Origin: CAYYWP01 sp050176585
Lineage (GTDB): Bacteria; Desulfobacterota; Binatia; HRBIN30; CADEER01
Assembly: GCA_050176585.1 (NCBI GenBank)
Contig: JBFXHX010000002.1
Span: forward strand, 62,001 to 126,000
Reading direction: 5' to 3'
DNA: 64,000 nucleotides
Below the pieces are notes generated by a model. It made no database searches and had not been told where the DNA came from. It saw nothing but the letters and a program-made list of their open reading frames with translations. Made by a program: the position numbers and the translations under genes. Position 1 is the first letter of the stretch. Each line of letters begins with the position of its first letter. Below, in pieces: positions 1-7,369 of this stretch.

Positions 1-2058
1 CGCGAATCGCACCCGCTCGACCGCGCGCGTGCCCTCCAGGCGAGTGCGGTAGCGCTGCCATCCGCGCACGAGGGGGCCGAGGTAGGTGAGCAGTGCGACC
101 AACAGCCGGCTCGTCCACGTATCGTACCGCGTTTCGATCCGCGCCCGCCACGCCGTGGCCAGCGCGGCCGCGCCGCTGGTGAACAACATGAGCGCCCCGA
201 CCACCCAGAGGGGGCCGAGCGCCAGCCCCGCCAGCAAACAGCCGAGCGCCACGGCACTCCACTCCAGGGTGAATGGCAGAAACGCCAGCACCGACGAGGG
301 GGGCTCGTAGAGGGTCTGAAAGAACGCGCGGCCGTAGGTGCCGTAATAGATCACCGGGCGCTGCAGCAGCAGCGCGTGCTCGAGATCGCCGTAGATGCGC
401 CCCAGCCATTTCGACTGGCCGAGCAGATTGAAGCGGTACGGATGCTTGAAATAGAGGAGCGCCTCGGCGGCGCCGTACCCCATCTGCTGCTTGAGATACG
501 CGCGCACCGTGTTGCGGCGGAAGTGCCACACCGTGGCCGCCGGGTTGAAACCGATCGTGTGGCCCTCGTTCTGCAGCCGCCAGCACACGTCGACGTCATC
601 GCCGGCGGCGCGGAACAGGCCGTCGAATCCGCCGAGGCGCTGCAACACCTCGCGGCGAAACGCCATGTTGCAGCCTGGGATGTGCTCGGCGATCTGGTCG
701 TCCAGCAACACGTGTGTCGGCCCGCCCGGCGCAGCGGCGACACACGCCGCGGTGCGCTCCGACTCGCGCGGCGGGAGGTTCGGCCCGCCGACGGCGACGA
801 AGCCGCTGCTTTCGAAGCCGTGGGCCAGATAGCTGAGCCAATCGGGGTCGACGACGCAGTCCGCATCGGTGAAGGCGACAATGTCGCCGCGCGCCGCCGC
901 GATACCGGCGTTGCGCGCCAGGCTCAAGCCGCGGTTGGGCTGCGAGAGCACGCGCAGTTCCGGGAACCGCGCCGCGATCTCGGCCGTGCGGTCAGTCGAG
1001 CCGTCATCGATCAGGATCGACTCGAAATTGTCGTAGCGCAGCTCGCGCAGCGAGCGCAGACAGGCCTCCAGCGTGCGCTCGGCGTTGTACGCACAGATCA
1101 CGACCGAGATGCTCGGCTGGCGCGCCGGTGGGGGCGGCAGCGGGGCGCGATACAGGCGCTGCACGGCGTGAAAGGCGGGCTTGCGCGCGCGTTCGCGGTC
1201 GACCATGCCGAAGGCCCAGTCCTCCACCGCGGCGCCGCCGGTGTGCCAGTCGTCGGTCCATGAGAAGATCACCGTGCCGGCGACGCCGAGCTCGAAGGCG
1301 GCGCGCACCTGCCATTCCAGCATCGCCGCCTGCGACTCGCGGCCTTCGCGGATGGAATCGATGCCGAACTCGGTAAGCACCAGCGGCTTATCCCCGGCGA
1401 GGCTCTGCAGGCGCCTGAGGTAGCGCCGGAACTCGGGCTCGCGGTGCAGGTAGACGTTGAAGGAGACAAAATCCAGATCGCCGACATCCAGGTACTCGGT
1501 CGGCGGGAAGTTGGCGTAGCTGACCAGCGCGTCCGGGTCGGCGGCCTTGACGCACGCCGTCAGGGACTGCAGGAACGCGCTCACCCGCTGCGGTCCGAGC
1601 CAACGCACGACGTCCGGCGGGATCTCGTTGCCGACGAAATATGCCGCGACTGCCGGATGGCCGAGGCAACGCGACACGCCGTCGCGCACGGCCGCGTGGA
1701 TCGCGTCCGGCACCTCAGCGTCGTCGAGGAAGCACACGTGCTCCGCCCACGGCAATCCGACCAGCGCCGCCAACCCGTGCTGTCGGGCGGCGTCGAGCAG
1801 CCACACCGGCGGCACCGTGAAAGTGCGGATCGCATTGGCGCCCAACTCGCGCATCAGGGCGAAGTCGCGCTGCACCAGCGCGGGTGGCGGATACGCCACC
1901 CCGGCCTCGTCGGGCGCGAAGGGCCCGTACGTCACGCCGCGCAGGAAGACCTTCTCGGCGCCGCGAAAGAAGAACTTCCCGCTCGCGACCAGCCGGTCGT
2001 CGGCGCCCGCAGCTGGCAGCGCACGCGCAGGCGCGCCATCCACAGCCGTCACGGCCAT
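1..2058 (-). CDS. Glycoside hydrolase (GH-A type barrel) fused to family 2 glycosyltransferase, partial
   Basis: The frame is open from an ATG at 2058 to the left edge with no stop, so the C-terminus is missing. Residues about 25-300 read as a TIM-barrel glycosidase-like domain. They include a GNE motif with Glu145 (acid/base position) and a VLTEFGID motif with Glu230 (nucleophile position), as in clan GH-A. From about residue 317 (ISVVICAYN) a GT-A fold glycosyltransferase 2 begins, with the metal-binding DAD near residue 398 and a DDVDVCWRL segment further on. Two hydrophobic segments follow around residues 590-635, so it is probably membrane-anchored. It probably makes or trims a polysaccharide or glycolipid; the substrate is unknown. 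No clear Shine-Dalgarno is seen. The two domain assignments are firm, the joint role is inferred. Confidence 0.85.
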   Translation of the reverse strand, partial: MAVTAVDGAPARALPAAGADDRLVASGKFFFRGAEKVFLRGVTYGPFAPDEAGVAYPPPALVQRDFALMRELGANAIRTFTVPPVWLLDAARQHGLAALVGLPWAEHVCFLDDAEVPDAIHAAVRDGVSRCLGHPAVAAYFVGNEIPPDVVRWLGPQRVSAFLQSLTACVKAADPDALVSYANFPPTEYLDVGDLDFVSFNVYLHREPEFRRYLRRLQSLAGDKPLVLTEFGIDSIREGRESQAAMLEWQVRAAFELGVAGTVIFSWTDDWHTGGAAVEDWAFGMVDRERARKPAFHAVQRLYRAPLPPPPARQPSISVVICAYNAERTLEACLRSLRELRYDNFESILIDDGSTDRTAEIAARFPELRVLSQPNRGLSLARNAGIAAARGDIVAFTDADCVVDPDWLSYLAHGFESSGFVAVGGPNLPPRESERTAACVAAAPGGPTHVLLDDQIAEHIPGCNMAFRREVLQRLGGFDGLFRAAGDDVDVCWRLQNEGHTIGFNPAATVWHFRRNTVRAYLKQQMGYGAAEALLYFKHPYRFNLLGQSKWLGRIYGDLEHALLLQRPVIYYGTYGRAFFQTLYEPPSSVLAFLPFTLEWSAVALGCLLAGLALGPLWVVGALMLFTSGAAALATAWRARIETRYDTWTSRLLVALLTYLGPLVRGWQRYRTRLEGTRAVERVRFA

Positions 2059-2323
2059 CTAGAATGCGAACCCGAGGCGGGCTGCTCGCACTCCGCCTTT
2101 CAGTGCCGCCGGGTGGGCGGGGTCGGCTTCAGGGCCGAAACACAAGGGCCGCGGCGCACGTCGTTGCAACGGCGGGACCACGCACAAGCTTCTCTGCGCT
2201 CCCGCGCGCGTCCGCGTGGCTGCCGATGACCGCAGCCGCTGTCTGCATCGGGCCGCTTTGCGAATGAAGCGGCCGCGCAACTGCTGGAATGCCAGTTCGC
2301 GCATCAGCACCATCCGCGCGGCT
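2059..2323. other. Intergenic region, no gene seen
   Basis: This gap separates the end of the acyl-CoA operon from the start of the GH-GT2 gene, both on the minus strand. Short open frames here have no SD, no family resemblance and poor codon usage. I see no convincing promoter or terminator. Confidence 0.5.
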
Positions 2324-3076
2324 TCACCGGCCGCGGAAGCGCGGACGGCGTCCGGACAGAAACGCGCGCACGCCCTCGGCCCGGTCTTCGGTCGTCTGCA
2401 ACAGCACGTAGAGATCCTGCTCGAGGCGCAAGCCGTCTGCCAGCGGCAGGTCTCCGCTGCGCACGACTGCCTCCTTCGCCAGTCGCAGCGCGACGGGCCC
2501 CTTGGCGGCGAGCGCCGTGGCGAGCCGGCGTGCCGCAACCGCCGGGCTCGGCGCCACCGCGGTCACGAGACCGATCCGCAGCGCCTCGCGCGCCCCCGCC
2601 CGGCGCCCGCTCAGCAAGAGCTCCATGGCCCGCGTGCGGCCGATCAAACGCGGCAGCCGCTGCGTGGCGCCGTGGCGCGGCAGCCGGCCCCCGGAGACCT
2701 GCGGAAATGCGAGGAACGCGCGCGGACCCGCGATGCGGATGTCGCCGGCCAGCGCCAGCTCGGCGCCCTCCGCGATCGCGCCGCCGTCGAGCGCGACGAT
2801 CACCGGCACCGTGAGATCGGCGATCGCCGCGATCCAATCGGGACCGCCGTCCCCGTCCGGCTCGACGCCGAGGCAGAAGGCGGGCGGCGCGCCGCGCAGC
2901 ACGGCCACTCGGACGGTCTCATCGAAAGCGATCTGCTCGGCGGCATCGCAGATGCGCTGGGCGACGGACGGCGCCACCCGCGCATGCGGCAGGTCGATCC
3001 GGGCAATGCCGTTCCGCACCGCCAACAGCGCGCCGGCGCTGTGCGCCGCGGCGCGGGATGCACGCCGGCGGCTCAC
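2324..3076 (-). CDS. Enoyl-CoA hydratase/isomerase family protein
   Basis: Crotonase-fold protein of 250 residues starting at a GTG that overlaps the TGA of the upstream ligase gene (GTGA), so translational coupling is likely. Crotonase features are an oxyanion-hole region (AVLRGAPPAFCLG), a VALDGGAIAEGAELALAGDIRIA segment and the FPQVSGG region. The usual second-oxyanion Gly region is less canonical than in the paralogue at 4626-5408, and a Glu at the typical catalytic position is not obvious, so it may be an isomerase or a non-hydratase crotonase. It is the last gene of the operon. The frame stays open further upstream, but that part lies antisense-free inside the ligase gene and does not look like crotonase. 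Confidence 0.85.
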   Translation of the reverse strand: MSRRRASRAAAHSAGALLAVRNGIARIDLPHARVAPSVAQRICDAAEQIAFDETVRVAVLRGAPPAFCLGVEPDGDGGPDWIAAIADLTVPVIVALDGGAIAEGAELALAGDIRIAGPRAFLAFPQVSGGRLPRHGATQRLPRLIGRTRAMELLLSGRRAGAREALRIGLVTAVAPSPAVAARRLATALAAKGPVALRLAKEAVVRSGDLPLADGLRLEQDLYVLLQTTEDRAEGVRAFLSGRRPRFRGR

Positions 3077-4629
3077 GATCCGGCCAGTTGCGCGCGCAGG
3101 TCCTTCTTCAACACCTTGCCCATCTGGTTTTTGGGCAGCGCATCGACGAAATGGAACACCTCGGGTTTCTTGAAGCTGGCCAAGCGTTGCCGGCAGAACT
3201 CGGTGAGCTCCGCCTCGTTCAGCTCCGCGCCGAGCCGGGGGACGATCACGGCGACCACCTCCTGTCCCCATTCCTCATCGGGCACGCCGATGACCGCCGC
3301 TTCCTCGACCGCCGGATGTGAGTACAGGACGGCCTCCACTTCCGCGGGTGAAATGTTCTCGCCGCCGCGGATGATCATGTCATCCTTTCGCCCTGCCAAG
3401 AAGATGTACCCATCGGCGTCGATCCAGCCCATGTCGCGAGTGGGCAGCCAGCCGTCGACCGCCGGAGAGGTGACCTCCCCACCCGCCGCCGCGTAGCCCT
3501 TCATCGTGCGCGGCGTCGATACCCAGAGCTCGCCGACCTCGCCGGCCGGGAGCTCATGGCCGCCATCGTCCACCACCTTCATCTCGACGTCCGGCAGCGG
3601 ACGGCCAATCGAGAGCAGGCGCTTCAACGTGCGTTCGACCGCCTCGGGGGTGCCGTCCAACCGGTGATCATCCGGGCCGAGCACAGTCAGGGTCGACGTC
3701 GTCTCCGTTTGCCCGAACGCGTTGACGAACCCCGTCGTCTTCGGAAAGCACTCGATGGCCCGCCGGATGACCGGGAACGGCATCGCCGCGCCGCCGTAGG
3801 ACAGGTTCTGCAGGGACGTCAGGTCGAATTGCGCGAATTGGGGATGATCGATGATCTGCTTCATCATCGTCGGCACGACGAACGCGTGCGTGACCCGTTC
3901 GCGCTGCACGGCCTCGAGCCATGCCGTCGCGTCGAATTGCGGCAGCACGACCAGCTTCCGGCCTGTCCAGAGCGACGTCATGATGTTGGTCGCACCGGCG
4001 ATGTGGTATAGCGGCGCGGACAACAACGACGTGCCGCGCTCGGAGCCGTCGGCCATGTCGGTCGTGCCAACCACGTACGCAGTGAAGTCGTTGTAGCGGA
4101 TCATGACGCCTTTCGGCAGCGAGGTCGTGCCGCTGGTGTACATCAGGATCGTGACGTCGTCGTCATCGATCGGCTGTTCGTCGAGCTCCGCGCTTGCCGA
4201 CGCGATCAGCTTCTCGAGCGGCTGCATGTCCACGTTCACGCCGTCCATCGACACGTAGGTGCGCACCGACGGCAAGCGGGGCGCGAGCTCGCGCACGAGC
4301 GGGGCGTACCGACCGCCCACCATCAGCAGCCCGATCCGCGCGGCGGTGATCATGTGCTCCAGCTCGGGCGGTTTCGCACGGTAGTTCAACGGCACGAACA
4401 CGGCGCCGACGGCTGCGGTCGCGTAATACGCCGCGATGTACTCGTGCGAGTTCGTATCGAGCGCGCCCACCGCGTCACCTCGCGCGATGCCGAGGCTCCG
4501 CAGCGCGTTGCTGAGGCGGCGAATCCGCTCCCACAGCCCGCCGTAGGTGAACCGCCGTTCCCCGCAGACCAGGATCTCCTGGTCCGGGAACATCTGCGCG
4601 GGAATGCCGACGAAATTTGCGGTGTTCAT
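3073..4629 (-). CDS. Acyl-CoA synthetase (AMP-forming ligase)
   Basis: ANL-superfamily ligase of 518 residues that would activate a carboxylic acid to its CoA thioester with ATP. The P-loop-like motif MYTSGTTSLPKGVM, the YGGAAMP loop, the GQTETTST adenine-binding motif, the WLPTRDMG hinge region and the C-terminal PKNQMGKVLKKDL with the catalytic Lys are all visible. Its ATG overlaps the stop of the upstream crotonase gene (ATGA) and its stop overlaps the downstream GTG, so it is the middle of a tightly coupled set. The likely role is feeding acyl-CoA to the flanking enoyl-CoA hydratases. Chain length and identity of the acid cannot be read from the sequence. Confidence 0.95.
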   Translation of the reverse strand: MNTANFVGIPAQMFPDQEILVCGERRFTYGGLWERIRRLSNALRSLGIARGDAVGALDTNSHEYIAAYYATAAVGAVFVPLNYRAKPPELEHMITAARIGLLMVGGRYAPLVRELAPRLPSVRTYVSMDGVNVDMQPLEKLIASASAELDEQPIDDDDVTILMYTSGTTSLPKGVMIRYNDFTAYVVGTTDMADGSERGTSLLSAPLYHIAGATNIMTSLWTGRKLVVLPQFDATAWLEAVQRERVTHAFVVPTMMKQIIDHPQFAQFDLTSLQNLSYGGAAMPFPVIRRAIECFPKTTGFVNAFGQTETTSTLTVLGPDDHRLDGTPEAVERTLKRLLSIGRPLPDVEMKVVDDGGHELPAGEVGELWVSTPRTMKGYAAAGGEVTSPAVDGWLPTRDMGWIDADGYIFLAGRKDDMIIRGGENISPAEVEAVLYSHPAVEEAAVIGVPDEEWGQEVVAVIVPRLGAELNEAELTEFCRQRLASFKKPEVFHFVDALPKNQMGKVLKKDLRAQLAGS

Positions 4630-5408
4630 GCGGCCCTGCTGTGCGCATCGATGGCGGCCAGGCGCGATTCGAGCCGCAGGCCCTCAACGAGTGGCAGCTC
4701 CAGGCCGTCGTTCACGGCGCGCTTGAGGCGGCGGAGCAGCGGCGCTCCGCATCGCGCCGCACGCCGGGCGGCCATGCGAGCCGCGGGCATCAGCCGCGCG
4801 CGGGGCACGATGCGGGTCGCGATGCCCCACGCGTACGCCTGGCGCGCGTCGAGCCATGTGCCGGCGAGGACGAGGTGCAGGGCGCGCCCGATCCCCGCCA
4901 GGCGGGCGAGGGTCTGGGTGCCGCCGACACCGGGAATCATCGCGAGGCCGGTCTCCGGCAGCGCGAAGCGCGCATCGCGGGCGGCGATACACTGATCGCA
5001 GAGCAGCGCCATCTCGAAGCCGCCACCGACCGCGTAGCCGTGCACCGCGGCAATGGTGATCGCCGGCACCGACCACAACGCGCCGCACACGTCACGGAGC
5101 CACCGCACCTCACGCGCCCGCATGGGCGACGGCGCCGTGCCGAACTCGGCGAGATCGCCACCCGTTGAGAAGGCCGGACCATTGCCGCACAGGATCATCG
5201 CCCGCACTCCCGGATCGTCGCGCACCGCCGCGAGCGCTTCGAATAGTCCGTCGCGCATCGCGCGGTCGTACGCATTCAAGCGCTCGGGGCGGTTCAGCGT
5301 GACGACGGCGATCCGGCCCTCGTCCACGAGCTCCATAAGCACGGGCGGCTCAGCCACTCGTCGGCCGCGGCCCATCCGGTCCTCGCCCGGCCCCATGCCG
5401 TCAGTCAC
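4626..5408 (-). CDS. Enoyl-CoA hydratase/isomerase
   Basis: Crotonase of 260 residues. The oxyanion-hole motifs are present (CGNGPAFSTGGDLAEF and AAVHGYAVGGGFEMALLCD), followed by FALPETGLAMIPGVGGTQ with the Glu at the usual catalytic position. It would hydrate a 2-enoyl-CoA in beta-oxidation or aromatic/terpenoid acid breakdown. The start at 5408 overlaps the preceding small gene by 8 bases. Met12 and Met25 are alternative starts, and residues before about 20 are not conserved in the family. It is coupled to the ligase by an ATGA overlap. Confidence 0.93.
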   Translation of the reverse strand: MTDGMGPGEDRMGRGRRVAEPPVLMELVDEGRIAVVTLNRPERLNAYDRAMRDGLFEALAAVRDDPGVRAMILCGNGPAFSTGGDLAEFGTAPSPMRAREVRWLRDVCGALWSVPAITIAAVHGYAVGGGFEMALLCDQCIAARDARFALPETGLAMIPGVGGTQTLARLAGIGRALHLVLAGTWLDARQAYAWGIATRIVPRARLMPAARMAARRAARCGAPLLRRLKRAVNDGLELPLVEGLRLESRLAAIDAHSRAA

Positions 5409-5694
5409 TCGACGGCAGCGGCTTGGCGTCCTTCACCTCCATCGCCTGGCCGTCGTAGCGCAGATCGCACGGGCCGGCTTTGTTGATCAGCACTTCGACC
5501 GCCCCGTCCGCCGACTTGTACCGCTTGCCGAGCTGCAGCTGGGTCGCGCCGCATGGCGTACCCGGGGCGAACTTCTCACCCGAGTCGGCCCGCAGCAGCG
5601 CCGTGTCCCCATCGCTCAACACGCCCGGGCCACCCTTGGTGACGATGAGCTGCATTCCGCCGGGCGAGAGGTAGATCTTCCCGAGTTGCGCCAT
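5401..5694 (-). CDS. Small protein with internal duplication, unknown function
   Basis: 97-residue soluble protein with an AGGAGG Shine-Dalgarno 11 bases before its ATG. Two halves resemble each other: residues 4-29 and 55-82 both follow the pattern LGK-x-Y-x-S, then a Gly turn, hydrophobic pairs, K-x-GP and L-x-x-DG, with a one-residue gap. A tandem-duplicated beta-rich domain is therefore likely. Cys48 and Cys76 are the only cysteines. It sits 15 bases after ygfZ and overlaps the enoyl-CoA hydratase gene, so it is co-transcribed with acyl-CoA enzymes. I do not recognise the family and infer no activity. Confidence 0.85.
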   Translation of the reverse strand: MAQLGKIYLSPGGMQLIVTKGGPGVLSDGDTALLRADSGEKFAPGTPCGATQLQLGKRYKSADGAVEVLINKAGPCDLRYDGQAMEVKDAKPLPSSD

Positions 5695-5709
5695 CTCTGT
5701 TTGCTCCTC

Positions 5710-6774
5710 CTACGAATCCGGCGGGGCCGAGAACGGCAGCTCTGCAACGGTCGCCGGCGACGCGCCCACGTGCACGCGCGTCCCCGGCGCCGCGTGCTTG
5801 CGCTGCATCACGGTGAGCGCGATCGGCCGCTCGAGAAGCGGAGAGCGCGCAGCGCTGGTGGCGTATCCGACTTCGCGGTCGTCCAGCAGCACCGGGGCGC
5901 GCGGCGCCGGCACCGCGCCGGCTTCGAGCACCAGCCCGCGCAGGACGCGGTTCACGTGCCCGCGCGCGCTCACGCGCTCGACCAGCTCCTGTCCGAGGTA
6001 ACACCCCTTCGAAAAGCTGATCGCCGGGTCCAAGCCGATCTCCATGATCAACGTGGTCTCGTCCATGTCGATGCCGGGCCACGGCACCCCGGCTTCGATG
6101 CGCAGCATGTCCAGCGCGCGCATGCCAGCCGGAACCGCTCCCGCCTCGCGGCAGGCGTCCAGTAGCGGCCCGGTGGACGCGGGCGCGCCCCAGATCAACA
6201 CGCCGCCAATGCCGGTCTCCGACGCATTCGCCACCTCGACCGCGCGCCCGTTGAAGGTCACCGCCTGGTGCGCAAACGGCGTGGCCGGCAGCGCGTCGAG
6301 TCCCAGCACCTCGCCTGCCACAGCCGCCGCCGTCGGGCCTTCGAGGTGGATCAGTGGCTGGACCTGCTCGATCTCCGTGAGCTCAACGTCATCGGCGATG
6401 ATGAAGCGCTCCAGCTGCTCGCGCATGAGCGCCGCGCGCCAAGCGACGACATCTAGCCACATGCGCTCGGCGTCGGCGTAGACGCGCAGATCGGTGATCA
6501 CCTTGCCGGTCTGATTCAGCTGCGCCGCGTAACAACCCGTTCCGGGAACGAGCGCTTTCACGTCGTTGGTCAGCATTCCCTGCAGGAACTCCGCGCGGTC
6601 GGCGCCGGTGGCGGCGATGAGGCGCCGGTAGGCGGCGGGGAATGCGGCGGCGCCACCCCGCGCGGCTCGCCACTCGCGCTCCGGATCGCCGAAATGCGCC
6701 GGCAGCGCGAGCCCGTGGAATTGCTCGAGCACCGCGCCGCGCGAGACCAAGTCGTTGGCGACGGCGTCGGTCAT
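5710..6774 (-). CDS. ygfZ: Folate-binding protein YgfZ (glycine-cleavage T-protein fold)
   Basis: 354-residue member of the YgfZ/IBA57/COG0354 group, which helps assemble or repair Fe-S clusters in a tetrahydrofolate-dependent way. The diagnostic KGCYLGQELVERV motif carries the conserved Cys (residue 258 from this start). Upstream segments such as FLQGMLTNDVKAL and the LDMLRIEAGVPWPGID region fit the GcvT fold. The frame is open further upstream to 6843, but homology begins near Met at 6774; 6789 is an alternative. It opens the acyl-CoA operon and lies downstream of a Rieske ferredoxin gene, which fits a link to Fe-S proteins. Confidence 0.92.
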   Translation of the reverse strand: MTDAVANDLVSRGAVLEQFHGLALPAHFGDPEREWRAARGGAAAFPAAYRRLIAATGADRAEFLQGMLTNDVKALVPGTGCYAAQLNQTGKVITDLRVYADAERMWLDVVAWRAALMREQLERFIIADDVELTEIEQVQPLIHLEGPTAAAVAGEVLGLDALPATPFAHQAVTFNGRAVEVANASETGIGGVLIWGAPASTGPLLDACREAGAVPAGMRALDMLRIEAGVPWPGIDMDETTLIMEIGLDPAISFSKGCYLGQELVERVSARGHVNRVLRGLVLEAGAVPAPRAPVLLDDREVGYATSAARSPLLERPIALTVMQRKHAAPGTRVHVGASPATVAELPFSAPPDS

Positions 6775-6936
6775 GACCTGCACCCGCATGCGCGCCGAGA
6801 GCTGACGCGCAGGCGCGGGCCGCCAGCCCGTGCGGCACGGCAACGGCCCGGCGTCCGAGAATGACTCGGGAGCCCCGGACGCCCGCCGTCGAGCAGCGTC
6901 CGGCGAAGCTCGGGCACAGCCGCCGCCGGCAACCGA

Positions 6937-7254
6937 TTACGCCTTATCGGTTACCGCCACCAGGATGTCGTCGCCTTCGATTTTGATCGTGAAGCACTCG
7001 ACGCTGGTGTCGGGATCGTCCGGGGACAAGCCACTGGTCACGTCGTAGGTCCATCCGTGCCAGGGGCAGGTGACAACACAACCCTCCAGCTCGCCCTCGG
7101 CAAGCGGGCCCTGCTGGTGCTCACACAGATTGTCGATGGCGTGGAACTGCCCGGCGACATTGAAAACGGCCACCGAGCGGCCGTCCACGTCGAACATTCG
7201 CCCCTGCCCCTCGGGAATGTCCGAAACGGCCGCCACTCGTACGAAATCCCCCAT
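6937..7254 (-). CDS. Rieske [2Fe-2S] ferredoxin
   Basis: Single-domain Rieske protein of 105 residues with the cluster ligands Cys44-x-His46 and Cys63-x-x-His66 (CEH and CPWH). It resembles ferredoxin components of ring-hydroxylating dioxygenases and NirD-like proteins, and would be a soluble electron carrier. No oxygenase alpha subunit lies nearby. A GGAGG lies 11 bases before the ATG. Its downstream neighbour is ygfZ, 162 bases away, and polX is divergent. Confidence 0.93.
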   Translation of the reverse strand: MGDFVRVAAVSDIPEGQGRMFDVDGRSVAVFNVAGQFHAIDNLCEHQQGPLAEGELEGCVVTCPWHGWTYDVTSGLSPDDPDTSVECFTIKIEGDDILVAVTDKA

Positions 7255-7369
7255 CTACGCAATCCTCCAATGCATCAGTTTTGCGCTCAACTGAGTTCCA
7301 TAGTTCGCTGCCCCGGCCCCCGCAACCCCGGGGTGGCGGCCTGTCCACCCGTGCTCTACTGCTCGGGAC

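Noticed and set aside
376..1263. Long open frame on the plus strand opposite the GH-GT2 gene
   Set aside because: It is the mirror of a high-GC minus-strand gene with clear catalytic motifs, and it has no domain of its own. The same holds for many long opposite-strand frames, such as those across smc (18-20 kb), rny, clpA and ALDH.
6937..7254. Aromatic ring-hydroxylating dioxygenase system
   Set aside because: Only the Rieske ferredoxin is present; no oxygenase or reductase gene is in the window.
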